This document shows, piece after piece, positions 34,772 through 42,448 of a DNA stretch of 64,000 bases (the first letter of the stretch is position 1; each line of letters opens with the position of its first letter). The position numbers and the translations under genes are program-made. The stretch is from Cucumibacter marinus DSM 18995 (GTDB lineage: Bacteria; Pseudomonadota; Alphaproteobacteria; Rhizobiales; Devosiaceae). The notes beneath the pieces are model-generated. The model was not told where the DNA came from. It saw only the letters and a program-made list of their open reading frames with translations, and did not search any database. The stretch lies in contig NZ_KE386978.1 in the NCBI RefSeq assembly GCF_000429865.1, positions 198,763 through 262,762 on the forward strand, in the 5' to 3' direction.

Positions 34772-36586
34772 TCAGCGCGGCGCGGGCACGAACCAGCGCA
34801 GCCTCGCCCCCGGATCACTCTTTTCTTCCAGCCAGTCCGGCAAATGGCCCTGCCGCAAAGCAACTGCAATGCTGTCTTGTGCCGCACCCGCGAGGCCGTC
34901 GAGTTCGGGCACACCTTCACAGATCACGATGTAATCCGCCTTGCGCCTCTCGAACACTGCACGGGCTTCCGCCTCGGTGCCATTGAACACGGTGAAGGTA
35001 TCGCGAATCGAAGCGGCATTGCGATGATAGGGCGCGCCGAGCGCCTCATGCGGGGTATAGATGAGGATGTGCGGTCCGAGATCATTGGGCGCAATCACGC
35101 GGGATTTCGGCAGCGCGGCGAGATCGGAGTAGGTGTCTTGCATCAGGCAGGCCGCGCGATCGGTCGGCGTGCCGTCCGCATGCCCGACAATGCGCTGGTC
35201 CTGGGGCGGCGCCAGCGTGTTGATCGCCAGCCCGACCGGCAGGCCGGCAAACAGCAGCCATGCGCCGGCAAGACCGAGAACCGGCAGAACGCCGCCCTTG
35301 TTCTGATAATGGGCGCGGGCAGCCAGAATGACCCAGGCGCCTGCCGGTACCGCAAGAATGGCGGCGAGGCGCGAGCCCCGCATCTGGATCACCATGACCA
35401 GAACCGCCAGCAGCAGGAAGCCAAACAGGATCAGCCATTCAGCGCGGTTGGCGCGCTCGCGCCACAAGATGACGCTCATGACCAACACCCCGGCGAGCGG
35501 CGGCAAGGCGACCGAGGCCGTGAAGCCGGGTTGGGTTTCGAAGGACTGCCAGATCGGCATGGCCTCGGTGATGCGGGGCAGCCAGTTTTCGCTCAGCCAG
35601 GGGTCGAGCCCGGCATAGGGCCCACCCAGACATTGGGGATAGAGCCAGACCGTAGCCGCGATGACGACAAGCCCCAGCGCCGCGGTGACCGCGAACCGGC
35701 CGATCCAGCCACCGGGTGCAGGAACCAGGGTGGCGAGAAACAGGGCCAGCCCTGCCCCCCCGGCAGCGACGAGATAGGTGGCGGAAAGTGCATCGCACGC
35801 CCCGACAAACCACAAATCGTTTGGCATTGTCGTGACCATGGAAACCACAAGCCCGGCCAGGAGCGCGAGACCGAAACCGCGCACCGCGCCTGAATGATCC
35901 GGCCGGAACACGTGGATCAGGCCGAAGGTCAGAATGGCCATGGCCACAAAGGGCAGCGTCTCGGTGCCGATGGCGATGGTAAGCGCAGTCGCAAGGCCGC
36001 TGATGATGGCAAAGCCACGCACCCGCCAACTGGCGACCGCGGCGAAGGCAATCAGCAGCGTCAGCACGGCCTGGGCGTTGTGGTGATCGACCCGGCCCGG
36101 GGAGAACTCGACCATCAGGGTCAGCGACAGGGCCGGCAGTATGTAACCGGGCAGTGCGCCATCCGGTCCCAGCAGCCATGTGCACAGGCGAGCCGACAGG
36201 GCGAGAAGCGCACCGAGCAGGATCAGCGGCCAGGCATAGGCGGCGAACACGATCGCGCCATCGCCGAGAAAAGGCCGCGAAATCAGGATGAGAAGGGCAA
36301 TCGGCGCATCGATGAAGCGGGACCAGTGAATGATGGCACCGGCATCGCCGCCAAGCCGGTATTGGGTGGTGTCGAACCAGTTCTGACCGCCGAGGAGATC
36401 CAGGGCCTGGGTGATGCGCAGCGCATCGTCGGTGTCGCCGAAAAGCGGGGTTCGCGGCGCCTGAATGACCTCGCGAATGATGAAGAAGGCCGCGATCGCC
36501 AGATAAAAAAGCGCAAATCGAAGGATTTGTTGCGCCACAGGGCTGGCATTGGGCTGCCGGGTGGCCGTATGGGAAGGCATCGTCAC
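34772..36586 (-). CDS. Large polytopic membrane protein, GT-C/STT3-like
   Basis: A 604-residue protein with about 12 transmembrane helices. The first periplasmic loop carries DTDDALRITQAL, and a later loop carries GRVDHHNAQAVL; this DxD plus DHH arrangement is seen in oligosaccharyltransferase (STT3/AglB/PglB)-like GT-C proteins. A C-terminal soluble domain of ~120 residues ends SDPGARLRWFVPAPR. The GTG at 36586 has AGGA at good spacing; an ATG lies two codons later. It is divergent from a GtrA gene, again pairing a putative flippase with a GT-C enzyme. Confidence 0.75.
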   Translation of the reverse strand: MTMPSHTATRQPNASPVAQQILRFALFYLAIAAFFIIREVIQAPRTPLFGDTDDALRITQALDLLGGQNWFDTTQYRLGGDAGAIIHWSRFIDAPIALLILISRPFLGDGAIVFAAYAWPLILLGALLALSARLCTWLLGPDGALPGYILPALSLTLMVEFSPGRVDHHNAQAVLTLLIAFAAVASWRVRGFAIISGLATALTIAIGTETLPFVAMAILTFGLIHVFRPDHSGAVRGFGLALLAGLVVSMVTTMPNDLWFVGACDALSATYLVAAGGAGLALFLATLVPAPGGWIGRFAVTAALGLVVIAATVWLYPQCLGGPYAGLDPWLSENWLPRITEAMPIWQSFETQPGFTASVALPPLAGVLVMSVILWRERANRAEWLILFGFLLLAVLVMVIQMRGSRLAAILAVPAGAWVILAARAHYQNKGGVLPVLGLAGAWLLFAGLPVGLAINTLAPPQDQRIVGHADGTPTDRAACLMQDTYSDLAALPKSRVIAPNDLGPHILIYTPHEALGAPYHRNAASIRDTFTVFNGTEAEARAVFERRKADYIVICEGVPELDGLAGAAQDSIAVALRQGHLPDWLEEKSDPGARLRWFVPAPR

Positions 36587-36657
36587 GGTGGCATCCTGCT
36601 GCCGGTGCGCATGAGAAGACCAAGGCTTACGCCTCAGGGCTTAAGATCGGCTAAACC

Positions 36658-37089
36658 ATGGACCCATCACACGAGACCGAAACCGCAACGCCCTTGCCCG
36701 TCAAACACCCGTTGCTCCGCCGGCTTACGGGCTTTGTGATCGCGGGCGGCACCGGCTTCACGGTCGATGCGCTGGTGCTGACGCTGCTGAATTCGGGCTT
36801 CAGCATCGACCCCTTCAGAGCCCGCATCGTGGCGATCGCGGTGGCCGCCTTCGTGACCTGGCAGATCAACAGGAACTTCTCCTGGGGACGGGCGAAGGAC
36901 GGAGCCGCGCGGGAGGGCTCGCGCTATTTCGCCGTGGTGATCGCGTCAGCACTCGTCAATTACGGCGTCTATTCGGCCGCGCTGCTCATCGTGCCCGGGC
37001 TCTGGCCGTTCATCGCGCTTGTCATCGGTACCGCGGTGGCCATGTCGGTTTCGTTTTTCGGGTTCGACCGCTTCGTGTTCAGGCAATAA
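36658..37089 (+). CDS. GtrA-family membrane protein
   Basis: A 143-residue protein with four predicted spans and the GtrA signature (RLTGFVIAGGTGFTVDALVL, NRNFSWGR, FFGFDRFVF). The probable role is flipping of polyprenyl-phosphate sugar. It is the second GtrA in the window and shares little sequence with the one at 23465. It is divergent from the 604-residue GT-C-like gene with a 71-bp intergenic region. Its TAA runs into the terminator shared with the peroxiredoxin gene. Confidence 0.9.
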   Translation: MDPSHETETATPLPVKHPLLRRLTGFVIAGGTGFTVDALVLTLLNSGFSIDPFRARIVAIAVAAFVTWQINRNFSWGRAKDGAAREGSRYFAVVIASALVNYGVYSAALLIVPGLWPFIALVIGTAVAMSVSFFGFDRFVFRQ

Positions 37090-37115
37090 AAAAGGGCGGC
37101 ACCGAAGCACCGCCC
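37088..37115 (-). terminator. Terminator with C(UUCG)G tetraloop, peroxiredoxin gene
   Basis: On the minus strand GGGCGGTGC, loop TTCG, GTGCCGCCC folds into a strong stem (37094-37115) followed by six T (37088-37093). It begins 26 bp after the peroxiredoxin stop and abuts the convergent GtrA stop, so it may serve both genes. Confidence 0.88.
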
Positions 37116-37141
37116 CTTGCAAGGTCGCGTCAGCCAGCCGG

Positions 37142-37777
37142 TTACGCGCCGGGCTGCTTGACGATGCGCAGATAGGGCCGCACGGCGTTCCAGCCATCGG
37201 GGAACTGGCCCTTTGCGTCTTCGTCCGACACTGCGGGGACGATGATCACGTCTTCACCGTTCTTCCAGTTCACCGGGGTTGCCACCTTGTGCTTGGCGGT
37301 GAGCTGCAGGCTGTCGATGACGCGGAGAACCTCATCGAAATTGCGGCCGGTCGAGGCCGGATATTCGATCTTCAGCTTGATCTTCTTGTCCGGGCCGATG
37401 ACGAAGACCGAGCGCACGGTCAGGCTGTCGTCGGCATTGGGGTGAATCATCTCGTATTTGGTAGCCACAGCGCGATCGTGGTCGGCGATCAGCGGGAAAT
37501 TGAGGGCGGCACCCTGGGTGTCCTCAATGTCCTTGGCCCAGCCCGCATGATCTTCGATCTTGTCGACGGAAAGGCCCATGACCTTGACGCCGCGCTTGTC
37601 GAATTCGGGCTTGAGCTTGGCGGTGTAGCCGAGCTCGGTGGTGCAAACCGGGGTGTAGTTCTTGGGATGCGAGAACAGGACGGCCCAGTGACCGTCGATA
37701 TAGTCGTGGAAACGGATCCGGCCTTCGGTGGTGTCCGCTTCAAAATCCGGCGCTGTGTCGCCAATCAGCAAAGCCAT
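37142..37777 (-). CDS. 1-Cys peroxiredoxin (Prx6/PrxA type)
   Basis: A 211-residue thiol peroxidase reducing H2O2 and organic peroxides. The peroxidatic Cys45 lies in HPKNYTPVCTTELG and is the only cysteine in the protein, defining the 1-Cys class. The catalytic Thr42 is present, and the late motif ATPVNWKNGEDVIIVP is typical of Prx6-type enzymes. The length fits. The reductant is not evident. The 5' region (37778-37860) has short TATC repeats that could be a redox-regulator site, but this is weak. Confidence 0.95.
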   Translation of the reverse strand: MALLIGDTAPDFEADTTEGRIRFHDYIDGHWAVLFSHPKNYTPVCTTELGYTAKLKPEFDKRGVKVMGLSVDKIEDHAGWAKDIEDTQGAALNFPLIADHDRAVATKYEMIHPNADDSLTVRSVFVIGPDKKIKLKIEYPASTGRNFDEVLRVIDSLQLTAKHKVATPVNWKNGEDVIIVPAVSDEDAKGQFPDGWNAVRPYLRIVKQPGA

Positions 37778-37946
37778 TGGTTCGTCCTTTCATGGCGCTA
37801 TCAGGTTCAACACTATTATCGGTATTCCCGGACGCGATTTAAATCACTCCTCGGGAAAACTCTTTTCTTCTTCTAGCGCTTCGGGGTGGGTTGCCGTTGC
37901 GCCAAATCGACGCGATGGCGCATGGCTTTCCGGGACGGGCCACAGC

Positions 37947-38153
37947 CTAGTTGAGAAAGGCGAGTGCGCCGGTCGATTGGGCATTGTCATAGGCCCAGGC
38001 CAGGATGAGCGGCGAGAAGGCAAAGGCAAGAGCGACGGGACCGCGCGCGGACAGGAGCCGCGCGGCGACATAAAAGATGAGGACCACGGCGATGTTGAAC
38101 AAGACCGAGGTCGATCTGAACTCTAGCAGGTTCGCAAACAGGTCCATGCCCAT
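37947..38153 (-). CDS. Small two-span membrane protein
   Basis: A 68-residue protein from the ATG at 38153 (MGMDLFANLLEF); a start at 38186 would add 11 residues. Two hydrophobic segments, VLFNIAVVLIFYVAARLL and PVALAFAFSPLILAWAYD, are joined by a short basic turn. No family was recognised. The ribosome-binding site is weak. It is isolated between the peroxiredoxin region and a 321-bp gap. Confidence 0.5.
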   Translation of the reverse strand: MGMDLFANLLEFRSTSVLFNIAVVLIFYVAARLLSARGPVALAFAFSPLILAWAYDNAQSTGALAFLN

Positions 38154-38474
38154 TGGCGGTCCGTTACCGGCCGCGCTTCCTCTCATGCCCCCCGCGCGCG
38201 AGTTTGCGCCCGCCGTTTTACCGATCCGTTAATTCACCTATTCGGGGTTTAGCCTGCCCGACATGGATTTGTTACCGATCACTCCCGGCTCACGGGGGCG
38301 TCATCGGTTGGACGGGCACGCGTCACACTGTTTGCCGCCAGATTTCAGCGCCCTCACGCGGTTCCCGCCGGCCAATCAGTGATCAGTGTTGAGACGGCGT
38401 GAAGCGGGTTTGATTTGCTCGCACCCCGGACTTGGTTCCAGTTGAATGCTCAACAATCGCGGGAGGTAAATATC
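38154..38474. other. 321-bp non-coding region
   Basis: Lies between the small membrane protein (minus) and the cytochrome P460-like gene (plus) and must hold the promoter of the latter. A short direct repeat (ATCAGTG twice, near 38376-38392) is present. No gene, RNA or terminator was recognised. Confidence 0.45.
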
Positions 38475-39074
38475 ATGAGAATTGGACTTGCCATGACAAG
38501 CGGGCTCGCGGCCTGTGTTCTGGTCGCCGGACTGGCAGGAACTGCCCTGTCGCAGGACGGTGAAGATGCCATGATGGAAGACAGCATGATGGCGGACGAT
38601 ATGGCTCCGTTCGGGGGTCCTCATGACGTCGATTTCGCGTTGACCCTGTGGGACAAGATGGCCGCTGCGAGGCTGGTCGGTGATGACCGGATGGTCTCAA
38701 GGCCCTTTGAAGGCAACGAACCGCATGGCGCCATTCAGGAAGTGGTCGCCACAACCGTTGAAATGGATGGCCGGTCGGGCCGGCTTCTGGTCAAGCAGAA
38801 CCATATGGGCGAGGGCGCGGATCGGGACAGTGTCTATGAAAATCCCGATGAATGGTTGCAGGCCGTAACCATCATGTTCAAGCGCGAAGAAGGCTACGAT
38901 CCGGATAACCAGGACTGGTTCTGGGCCAAGTATCTTCCGGACGGCACCCTCGACAAGAACCCGGCAGGCGTACAACTCGCAGGGCGGGTCGCCAAAGGCA
39001 TGGATGCGGGGTGTATCGCCTGCCACAGTGCTGCCGGCGGCGCGGACCTTGAAGTCCTGACGTTCAGCGACTGA
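38475..39074 (+). CDS. Secreted cytochrome P460-like c-type haem protein
   Basis: A 199-residue protein. A signal peptide (residues 1-24) is followed by a Met/Asp/Glu-rich segment (DGEDAMMEDSMMADDM, ~25-42), then a domain with WDKMAAARLV, LLVKQNHMG, WFWAKYLPDG and AGRVAKGMDAGCIACHSAAG. C180-I-A-C183-H184 is a c-type haem motif near the C-terminus, as in cytochrome P460. P460 enzymes oxidise hydroxylamine or NO and use a Lys-haem cross-link, which I cannot verify here. A GGGAGG site lies before the ATG. The same Met/Asp/Glu motif dominates the next gene. Confidence 0.75.
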   Translation: MRIGLAMTSGLAACVLVAGLAGTALSQDGEDAMMEDSMMADDMAPFGGPHDVDFALTLWDKMAAARLVGDDRMVSRPFEGNEPHGAIQEVVATTVEMDGRSGRLLVKQNHMGEGADRDSVYENPDEWLQAVTIMFKREEGYDPDNQDWFWAKYLPDGTLDKNPAGVQLAGRVAKGMDAGCIACHSAAGGADLEVLTFSD

Positions 39075-39100
39075 AGGTGATCACAGGATTGACCGCGGCA

Positions 39101-39129
39101 CCCGGGCGGCTTCGGCCGCCGGGGTTTTT
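39101..39129 (+). terminator. Rho-independent terminator of the P460-like gene
   Basis: GGCGGC (39105-39110), loop TTCG, GCCGCC (39115-39120), extended by CCC/GGG with one mismatch and followed by five T (39125-39129), 27 bp after the stop codon. Confidence 0.85.
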
Positions 39130-39267
39130 ATGCTGATTTTACAGAATTTTACTGCCGATCCCGTTCACACAAACCGCAAGCTCTTGTGAGCGGGTGTGAC
39201 GGGCATGCGAGCGCGTCTGGCCCTAGGGTTCGTTTGCGAATTCACACAAACCGTCAGGAAACGGAAC

Positions 39268-39690
39268 ATGAAACCCACAAGCAAGATTCTCATCGCAACG
39301 CTGTTCACCACCGGGCTCATGCTGGGGAGCGCAGCAGTGCCCGCCATGGCCCAGGACGGCGACATGTATGGCGGCCTCTCCGAAGAGGAGTTCATGGCCA
39401 AGTGTGACACCCTCATGCATGACGACATGATGATGGAAGAGGACTCCATGAGCGAAGACGACGCCATGATGGAGGACGATGCCATGATGGAAGAAGAGCA
39501 TGACGACGCCATGATGGAAGATGATGCCATGATGGAAGAAGGGCACGACGACGCCATGATGGAAGACGATGCGATGTCGGAAGACGATGCGATGTCGGAA
39601 GACGATGCCATGATGGAAGAGCATGACGACATGATGCTGTCGGACGAGGACTTCATGGAGCTTTGCAAGGCCGCCGAAAGCGCGATGTAA
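39268..39690 (+). CDS. Secreted Met/Asp/Glu-rich repeat protein
   Basis: A 140-residue protein. A signal peptide (residues 1-29, ending PAMAQ) is followed by MYGGLSEEEFMAKCDTLM and then about 75 residues built of DDAMMEE/DDAMSE-type units, with two closely similar blocks containing EEHDDAMMEDDAMM. It ends DEDFMELCKAAESAM; two Cys flank the repeat and could form a disulfide. It resembles MxKDx pentapeptide-repeat proteins but is acidic rather than lysine-rich. Met and acidic residues suggest periplasmic metal (for example copper) binding, which is inference. Repeat DNA makes copy number likely to vary. Confidence 0.7.
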   Translation: MKPTSKILIATLFTTGLMLGSAAVPAMAQDGDMYGGLSEEEFMAKCDTLMHDDMMMEEDSMSEDDAMMEDDAMMEEEHDDAMMEDDAMMEEGHDDAMMEDDAMSEDDAMSEDDAMMEEHDDMMLSDEDFMELCKAAESAM

Positions 39691-39746
39691 GCCAGGCCCT
39701 TCAGGAGGACGGGCTCACCGCTCTCCTGCCCAGACCAAAATGCAAG

Positions 39747-39779
39747 GCCCGCCGGTCACCCCGGCGGGCTTCTCATTTG
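39747..39779 (+). terminator. Terminator-like hairpin after the Met/Asp/Glu-rich gene
   Basis: GCCCGCCGG (39747-39755), 5-nt loop, CCGGCGGGC (39761-39769), then TTCTCATTT. A strong 9-bp stem with an interrupted T tail. It lies between this gene and the convergent amino-acid permease gene and may serve both. Confidence 0.7.
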
Positions 39780-39814
39780 TCGACCAAGATCCCTTGGCTG
39801 GCCAGGCGGCGCTG

Positions 39815-40663
39815 TCAGTGCTGGTTGCGCACCCTGTCGGCCTTGCCAAGCACGCTTTCGAGCCAGCGCACGGCGAGCGAAAGGGTGATGGTCAGCACCA
39901 GATAGAGATAAGCGACGATGTTGTAGGTCTCGAAAAACTTGAAGGTCGAAGCCGAGTAGACCTTGCCGAGCTGGGTAATGTCCTGCACCCCCAGAGCCGA
40001 CACGAGCGCTGAATCCTTGATCATCGCCACCAATTCGTTGCCCAGCGGCGGCAGCACGGTGCGCGCGGCCTGCGGAGCGATCACGAAGCGGAATGTGTGC
40101 CAGCGTGAAAGACCGAGGGCCCGGGCGGCTTCGACATGGCCCTGATCGACAGACTGGATACCGGCCCTGAAAATCTCGGCGATGAAGGCGGAATAGGAAA
40201 TGGTCAGCGCGATGATGGCGCGCCAGGTGAAGTCGAACTGACGCACGGTCAGTTTGCCGATCAGCCCCAGTTCGCGCAGCGGGGTAAGCACCCAGTTGAC
40301 CCCCTCGACAATCGCGGGGGCGCCGACAAAGGCGATGTAGAACAGCAAGACCAGCATGGGCACGCCGCGCACGATCTCGGTATAGAAAATCGCGACCTGC
40401 CGGACGGGTTCCAGCTTGGAATTGCGCGCCAGCGCGACGATAGCGCCCAGTAATACCGCCAGGGTGAACGCAACCGCGGTGACGAACAAGGTGGTCCCGA
40501 TACCCCCGGACAGCGCCCTGAAGATCAGCGCATAGTCGGCGTCGACGGTAATCGCCCACAACCCGAGCAGGCCCAGGAGCGCCGTTGCCAGCAACCACCA
40601 GGGCAAGGGTCGGCGCTGCTTGCGCGGGCGATAGGCTTCGGGCTGGGGGGTGGCGTCGGGCAT
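39815..40663 (-). CDS. Polar amino acid ABC transporter permease (His/Glu/Gln family)
   Basis: A 282-residue inner-membrane permease with a long N-terminal helix then five or six spans. The HisMQ-type blocks are GIGTTLFVTAVAFTLAVLLG, RGVPMLVLLFYIAFVG and the EAA loop HVEAARALGLSRWHTFRFVI. The start at 40663 begins MPDATPQ; an upstream 16-codon extension is not supported. It is downstream of the substrate-binding gene, separated by 92 bp with a strong hairpin. No ATPase gene is adjacent, so the transporter must borrow or encode its ATPase elsewhere. Confidence 0.92.
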   Translation of the reverse strand: MPDATPQPEAYRPRKQRRPLPWWLLATALLGLLGLWAITVDADYALIFRALSGGIGTTLFVTAVAFTLAVLLGAIVALARNSKLEPVRQVAIFYTEIVRGVPMLVLLFYIAFVGAPAIVEGVNWVLTPLRELGLIGKLTVRQFDFTWRAIIALTISYSAFIAEIFRAGIQSVDQGHVEAARALGLSRWHTFRFVIAPQAARTVLPPLGNELVAMIKDSALVSALGVQDITQLGKVYSASTFKFFETYNIVAYLYLVLTITLSLAVRWLESVLGKADRVRNQH

Positions 40664-40681
40664 GAGCCTTTTGGGGAATGG

Positions 40682-40704
40682 CCCGCGCCGGAAGCCGGCG
40701 CGGG
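40682..40704. promoter_or_regulatory. Intergenic hairpin between amino-acid binding protein and permease genes
   Basis: CCCGCGCCGG (40682-40691), loop AAG, CCGGCGCGGG (40695-40704): a perfect 10-bp stem without a T-run on the minus strand. It probably protects the binding-protein mRNA 3' end, giving uneven expression across the operon. Confidence 0.6.
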
Positions 40705-40755
40705 TGCGCATTTAGGGAAACATGCCTGCGCCGATGCGTGACGCAGGCGTGGCGC

Positions 40756-41556
40756 TTATTGCGCGGCGTTGTATTCGAAGAACCATTTCTGGTTCAAGGC
40801 ATCGAGAGTGCCGTCTTCACGCATCGAGGCGATCGCCGCGTTGACCGGTTCGACAAGATCGGAACCCGGGGTGAAGATGAAGCCGAACTGCTCGGTGCCG
40901 AGTGCGTCGCCCACCTGTTTGAAGGCACCGGGATTAGCCCCGATATAGCCGCGGGCCGAGGTAGCATCCATCAGCACCATGTCCACATCGCCCGATTTGA
41001 GGGCCTGCACGGAGGCGCCGAAAGTCTCGAACAGTTTGATGCGCGGATTGGCTTCGTCACCGTCGAGGACTTCATAGACCGCGACATAGAAGTTGGTGGT
41101 CCCGGCCTGGGCACCGATGGTCAGGCTTTCATCGGCGGAAAACGAAGCCGGGCCTTCGATGCGCTCCTCATCGGCGCGCACCAGCATGAATTGCTGGGAG
41201 GTCATGTAAGGCGCAGAGAAGTCGATCTGCTCTTCTCGCTCCTCGGTGATGGTGATGCCGTCCATGCCGACATCATACTGGCCCTCGCGCACGGCCTGGA
41301 TCATGGTGTCCCAGCTCGCAAGGTTCCAGTCGACAGTGGCGTTGAGACGCTTGGCGATCTCGTTGAAGGCATCATATTCCCAACCGATGCCTTCGCCCGT
41401 CGCCGGATCGGCGAAGTTGAGCGGGGTGTAGGCATTTTCGGTGACCGCAACGATTGTGCGGCCTTCGAGGTCCGGCAGGGCATCCTGCGCGTTTGCCGGC
41501 AGCGCCAGCGCGGCGCCAAGGGCAAACAGGACCGGGGCAAGGGTAAGTTTCATCAT
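40756..41556 (-). CDS. Amino acid ABC transporter substrate-binding protein
   Basis: A 266-residue SBP_bac_3 protein. A signal peptide (residues 1-23, LPANAQD) precedes [20 protein letters not shown], then [40 protein letters not shown] and a C-terminal [16 protein letters not shown]. These are standard landmarks of polar amino-acid binding proteins. A GGGAGCC site lies before the ATG. The ligand cannot be told from sequence. It is first gene of a two-gene set with the permease. Confidence 0.93.
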   Translation of the reverse strand: MMKLTLAPVLFALGAALALPANAQDALPDLEGRTIVAVTENAYTPLNFADPATGEGIGWEYDAFNEIAKRLNATVDWNLASWDTMIQAVREGQYDVGMDGITITEEREEQIDFSAPYMTSQQFMLVRADEERIEGPASFSADESLTIGAQAGTTNFYVAVYEVLDGDEANPRIKLFETFGASVQALKSGDVDMVLMDATSARGYIGANPGAFKQVGDALGTEQFGFIFTPGSDLVEPVNAAIASMREDGTLDALNQKWFFEYNAAQ

Positions 41557-41680
41557 GGGCTCCCTGTGATGGTCTTGTTGTTTGATGAATTCCGATCAGA
41601 CAGCGGTGATGCGCCGCCGGGCTTACCCGCCGGCGCGGATCGATCGCGATTGCAGCCGGGCCGTGGGGTCCGGAAAGAAA

Positions 41681-42046
41681 TCAGCTTTCGTCTTCGACCG
41701 GTGCGCCGGGCGCGTTCTTCTTGACCGACTCGACGCAGTTCTTGGCGCTCGACTTCGAGGTGTAGGTCTCGGAGCGAACCATGGTTTCGCCATTCGAGGC
41801 AACGAACCGCACGAAGAACTGGTCGTCCTTGGAGGCGACGATCTCGAAACGGTAGCCTTTGGCGTCCTCGTCCTTTGTGAGATCGGCAACCGCAGCGTCG
41901 GGTGCGTTCTTCTTGATCGAGTCGATGCAGTTCTGGGCGCTCGATTTCGAGGTGTAGCTTTCCGACCAGACCATGATCTCGGCGTTGTAGACGAACTGGA
42001 CGCCGAACTGGTCGTTCTTGCGGGCGACGATCTTGAATTTATGCAT
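41681..42046 (-). CDS. YegP-family (DUF1508) protein, two tandem repeats
   Basis: A 121-residue cytoplasmic protein made of two homologous ~50-residue modules: FKIVARKNDQFGVQFVYN with SYTSKSSAQNCIDSIKKNAP, and FEIVASKDDQFFVRFVASNG with TYTSKSSAKNCVESVKKNAP. Each is a DUF1508/YegP unit. The function is not established. The ATG at 42046 has GAGGGGA upstream, and homology begins there. It lies alone between the amino-acid transporter and a SelW-like gene. Confidence 0.93.
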   Translation of the reverse strand: MHKFKIVARKNDQFGVQFVYNAEIMVWSESYTSKSSAQNCIDSIKKNAPDAAVADLTKDEDAKGYRFEIVASKDDQFFVRFVASNGETMVRSETYTSKSSAKNCVESVKKNAPGAPVEDES

Positions 42047-42151
42047 GGCGATTCCCCTCTGGGCATTTGTCCCGGAACGATAGCGGACTGACGCCCAAGC
42101 GCAAGCGGGAGCTTGCAAATGGTGAAATCCGACAGGTGTGGTGCGTGTCGA

Positions 42152-42448
42152 TCAAGGCCGGTCCGTGTGACCCAGATCGCGGGAAGGATCGACGATGTCG
42201 CGCACGCGCTGTTTGAGCGTCTTGATGTCGGGGAAGCCGCCATCGGTCACCCGGTTCCAGATGACGTTGCCATCGACCTCGATGACGAAGACCCCGCCGG
42301 TGCCAGGGACCAGGCGGACCCCGCCGAGGTTCGAATGAAAACTGGACAGCAATTCCTGCGCCATCCAGCCGGCACGCAGGAGCCAATTGCACTGGGTGCA
42401 GTAGGTGATGGTGATCTCGGGCAGCCTCCCGGCTGTGCTTTGGCTCAT
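42152..42448 (-). CDS. SelT/SelW/SelH (Rdx) family protein
   Basis: A 98-residue thioredoxin-like protein. The redox motif is YCTQCNW with Cys17 and Cys20 (a Cys version of the selenocysteine family), followed by LRAGWMAQELLSSF and a C-terminal GGFPDIKTLKQRVRDIVDP, all standard for bacterial Rdx proteins. The precise role is unknown, likely a thiol redox function. The start overlaps the lipid kinase stop by ATGA (42445-42448), so the two are coupled. Confidence 0.92.
   Translation of the reverse strand: MSQSTAGRLPEITITYCTQCNWLLRAGWMAQELLSSFHSNLGGVRLVPGTGGVFVIEVDGNVIWNRVTDGGFPDIKTLKQRVRDIVDPSRDLGHTDRP

Noticed and set aside
37778-37860. OxyR-type operator upstream of the peroxiredoxin
   Set aside because: Only short TATC repeats are visible; they do not fit the ATAG-type spacing well enough to report as a site.
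39165-39668. Minus-strand Ser/Met repeat ORF
   Set aside because: Mirror of the Met/Asp/Glu repeat gene; the plus strand has the signal peptide and ribosome-binding site.
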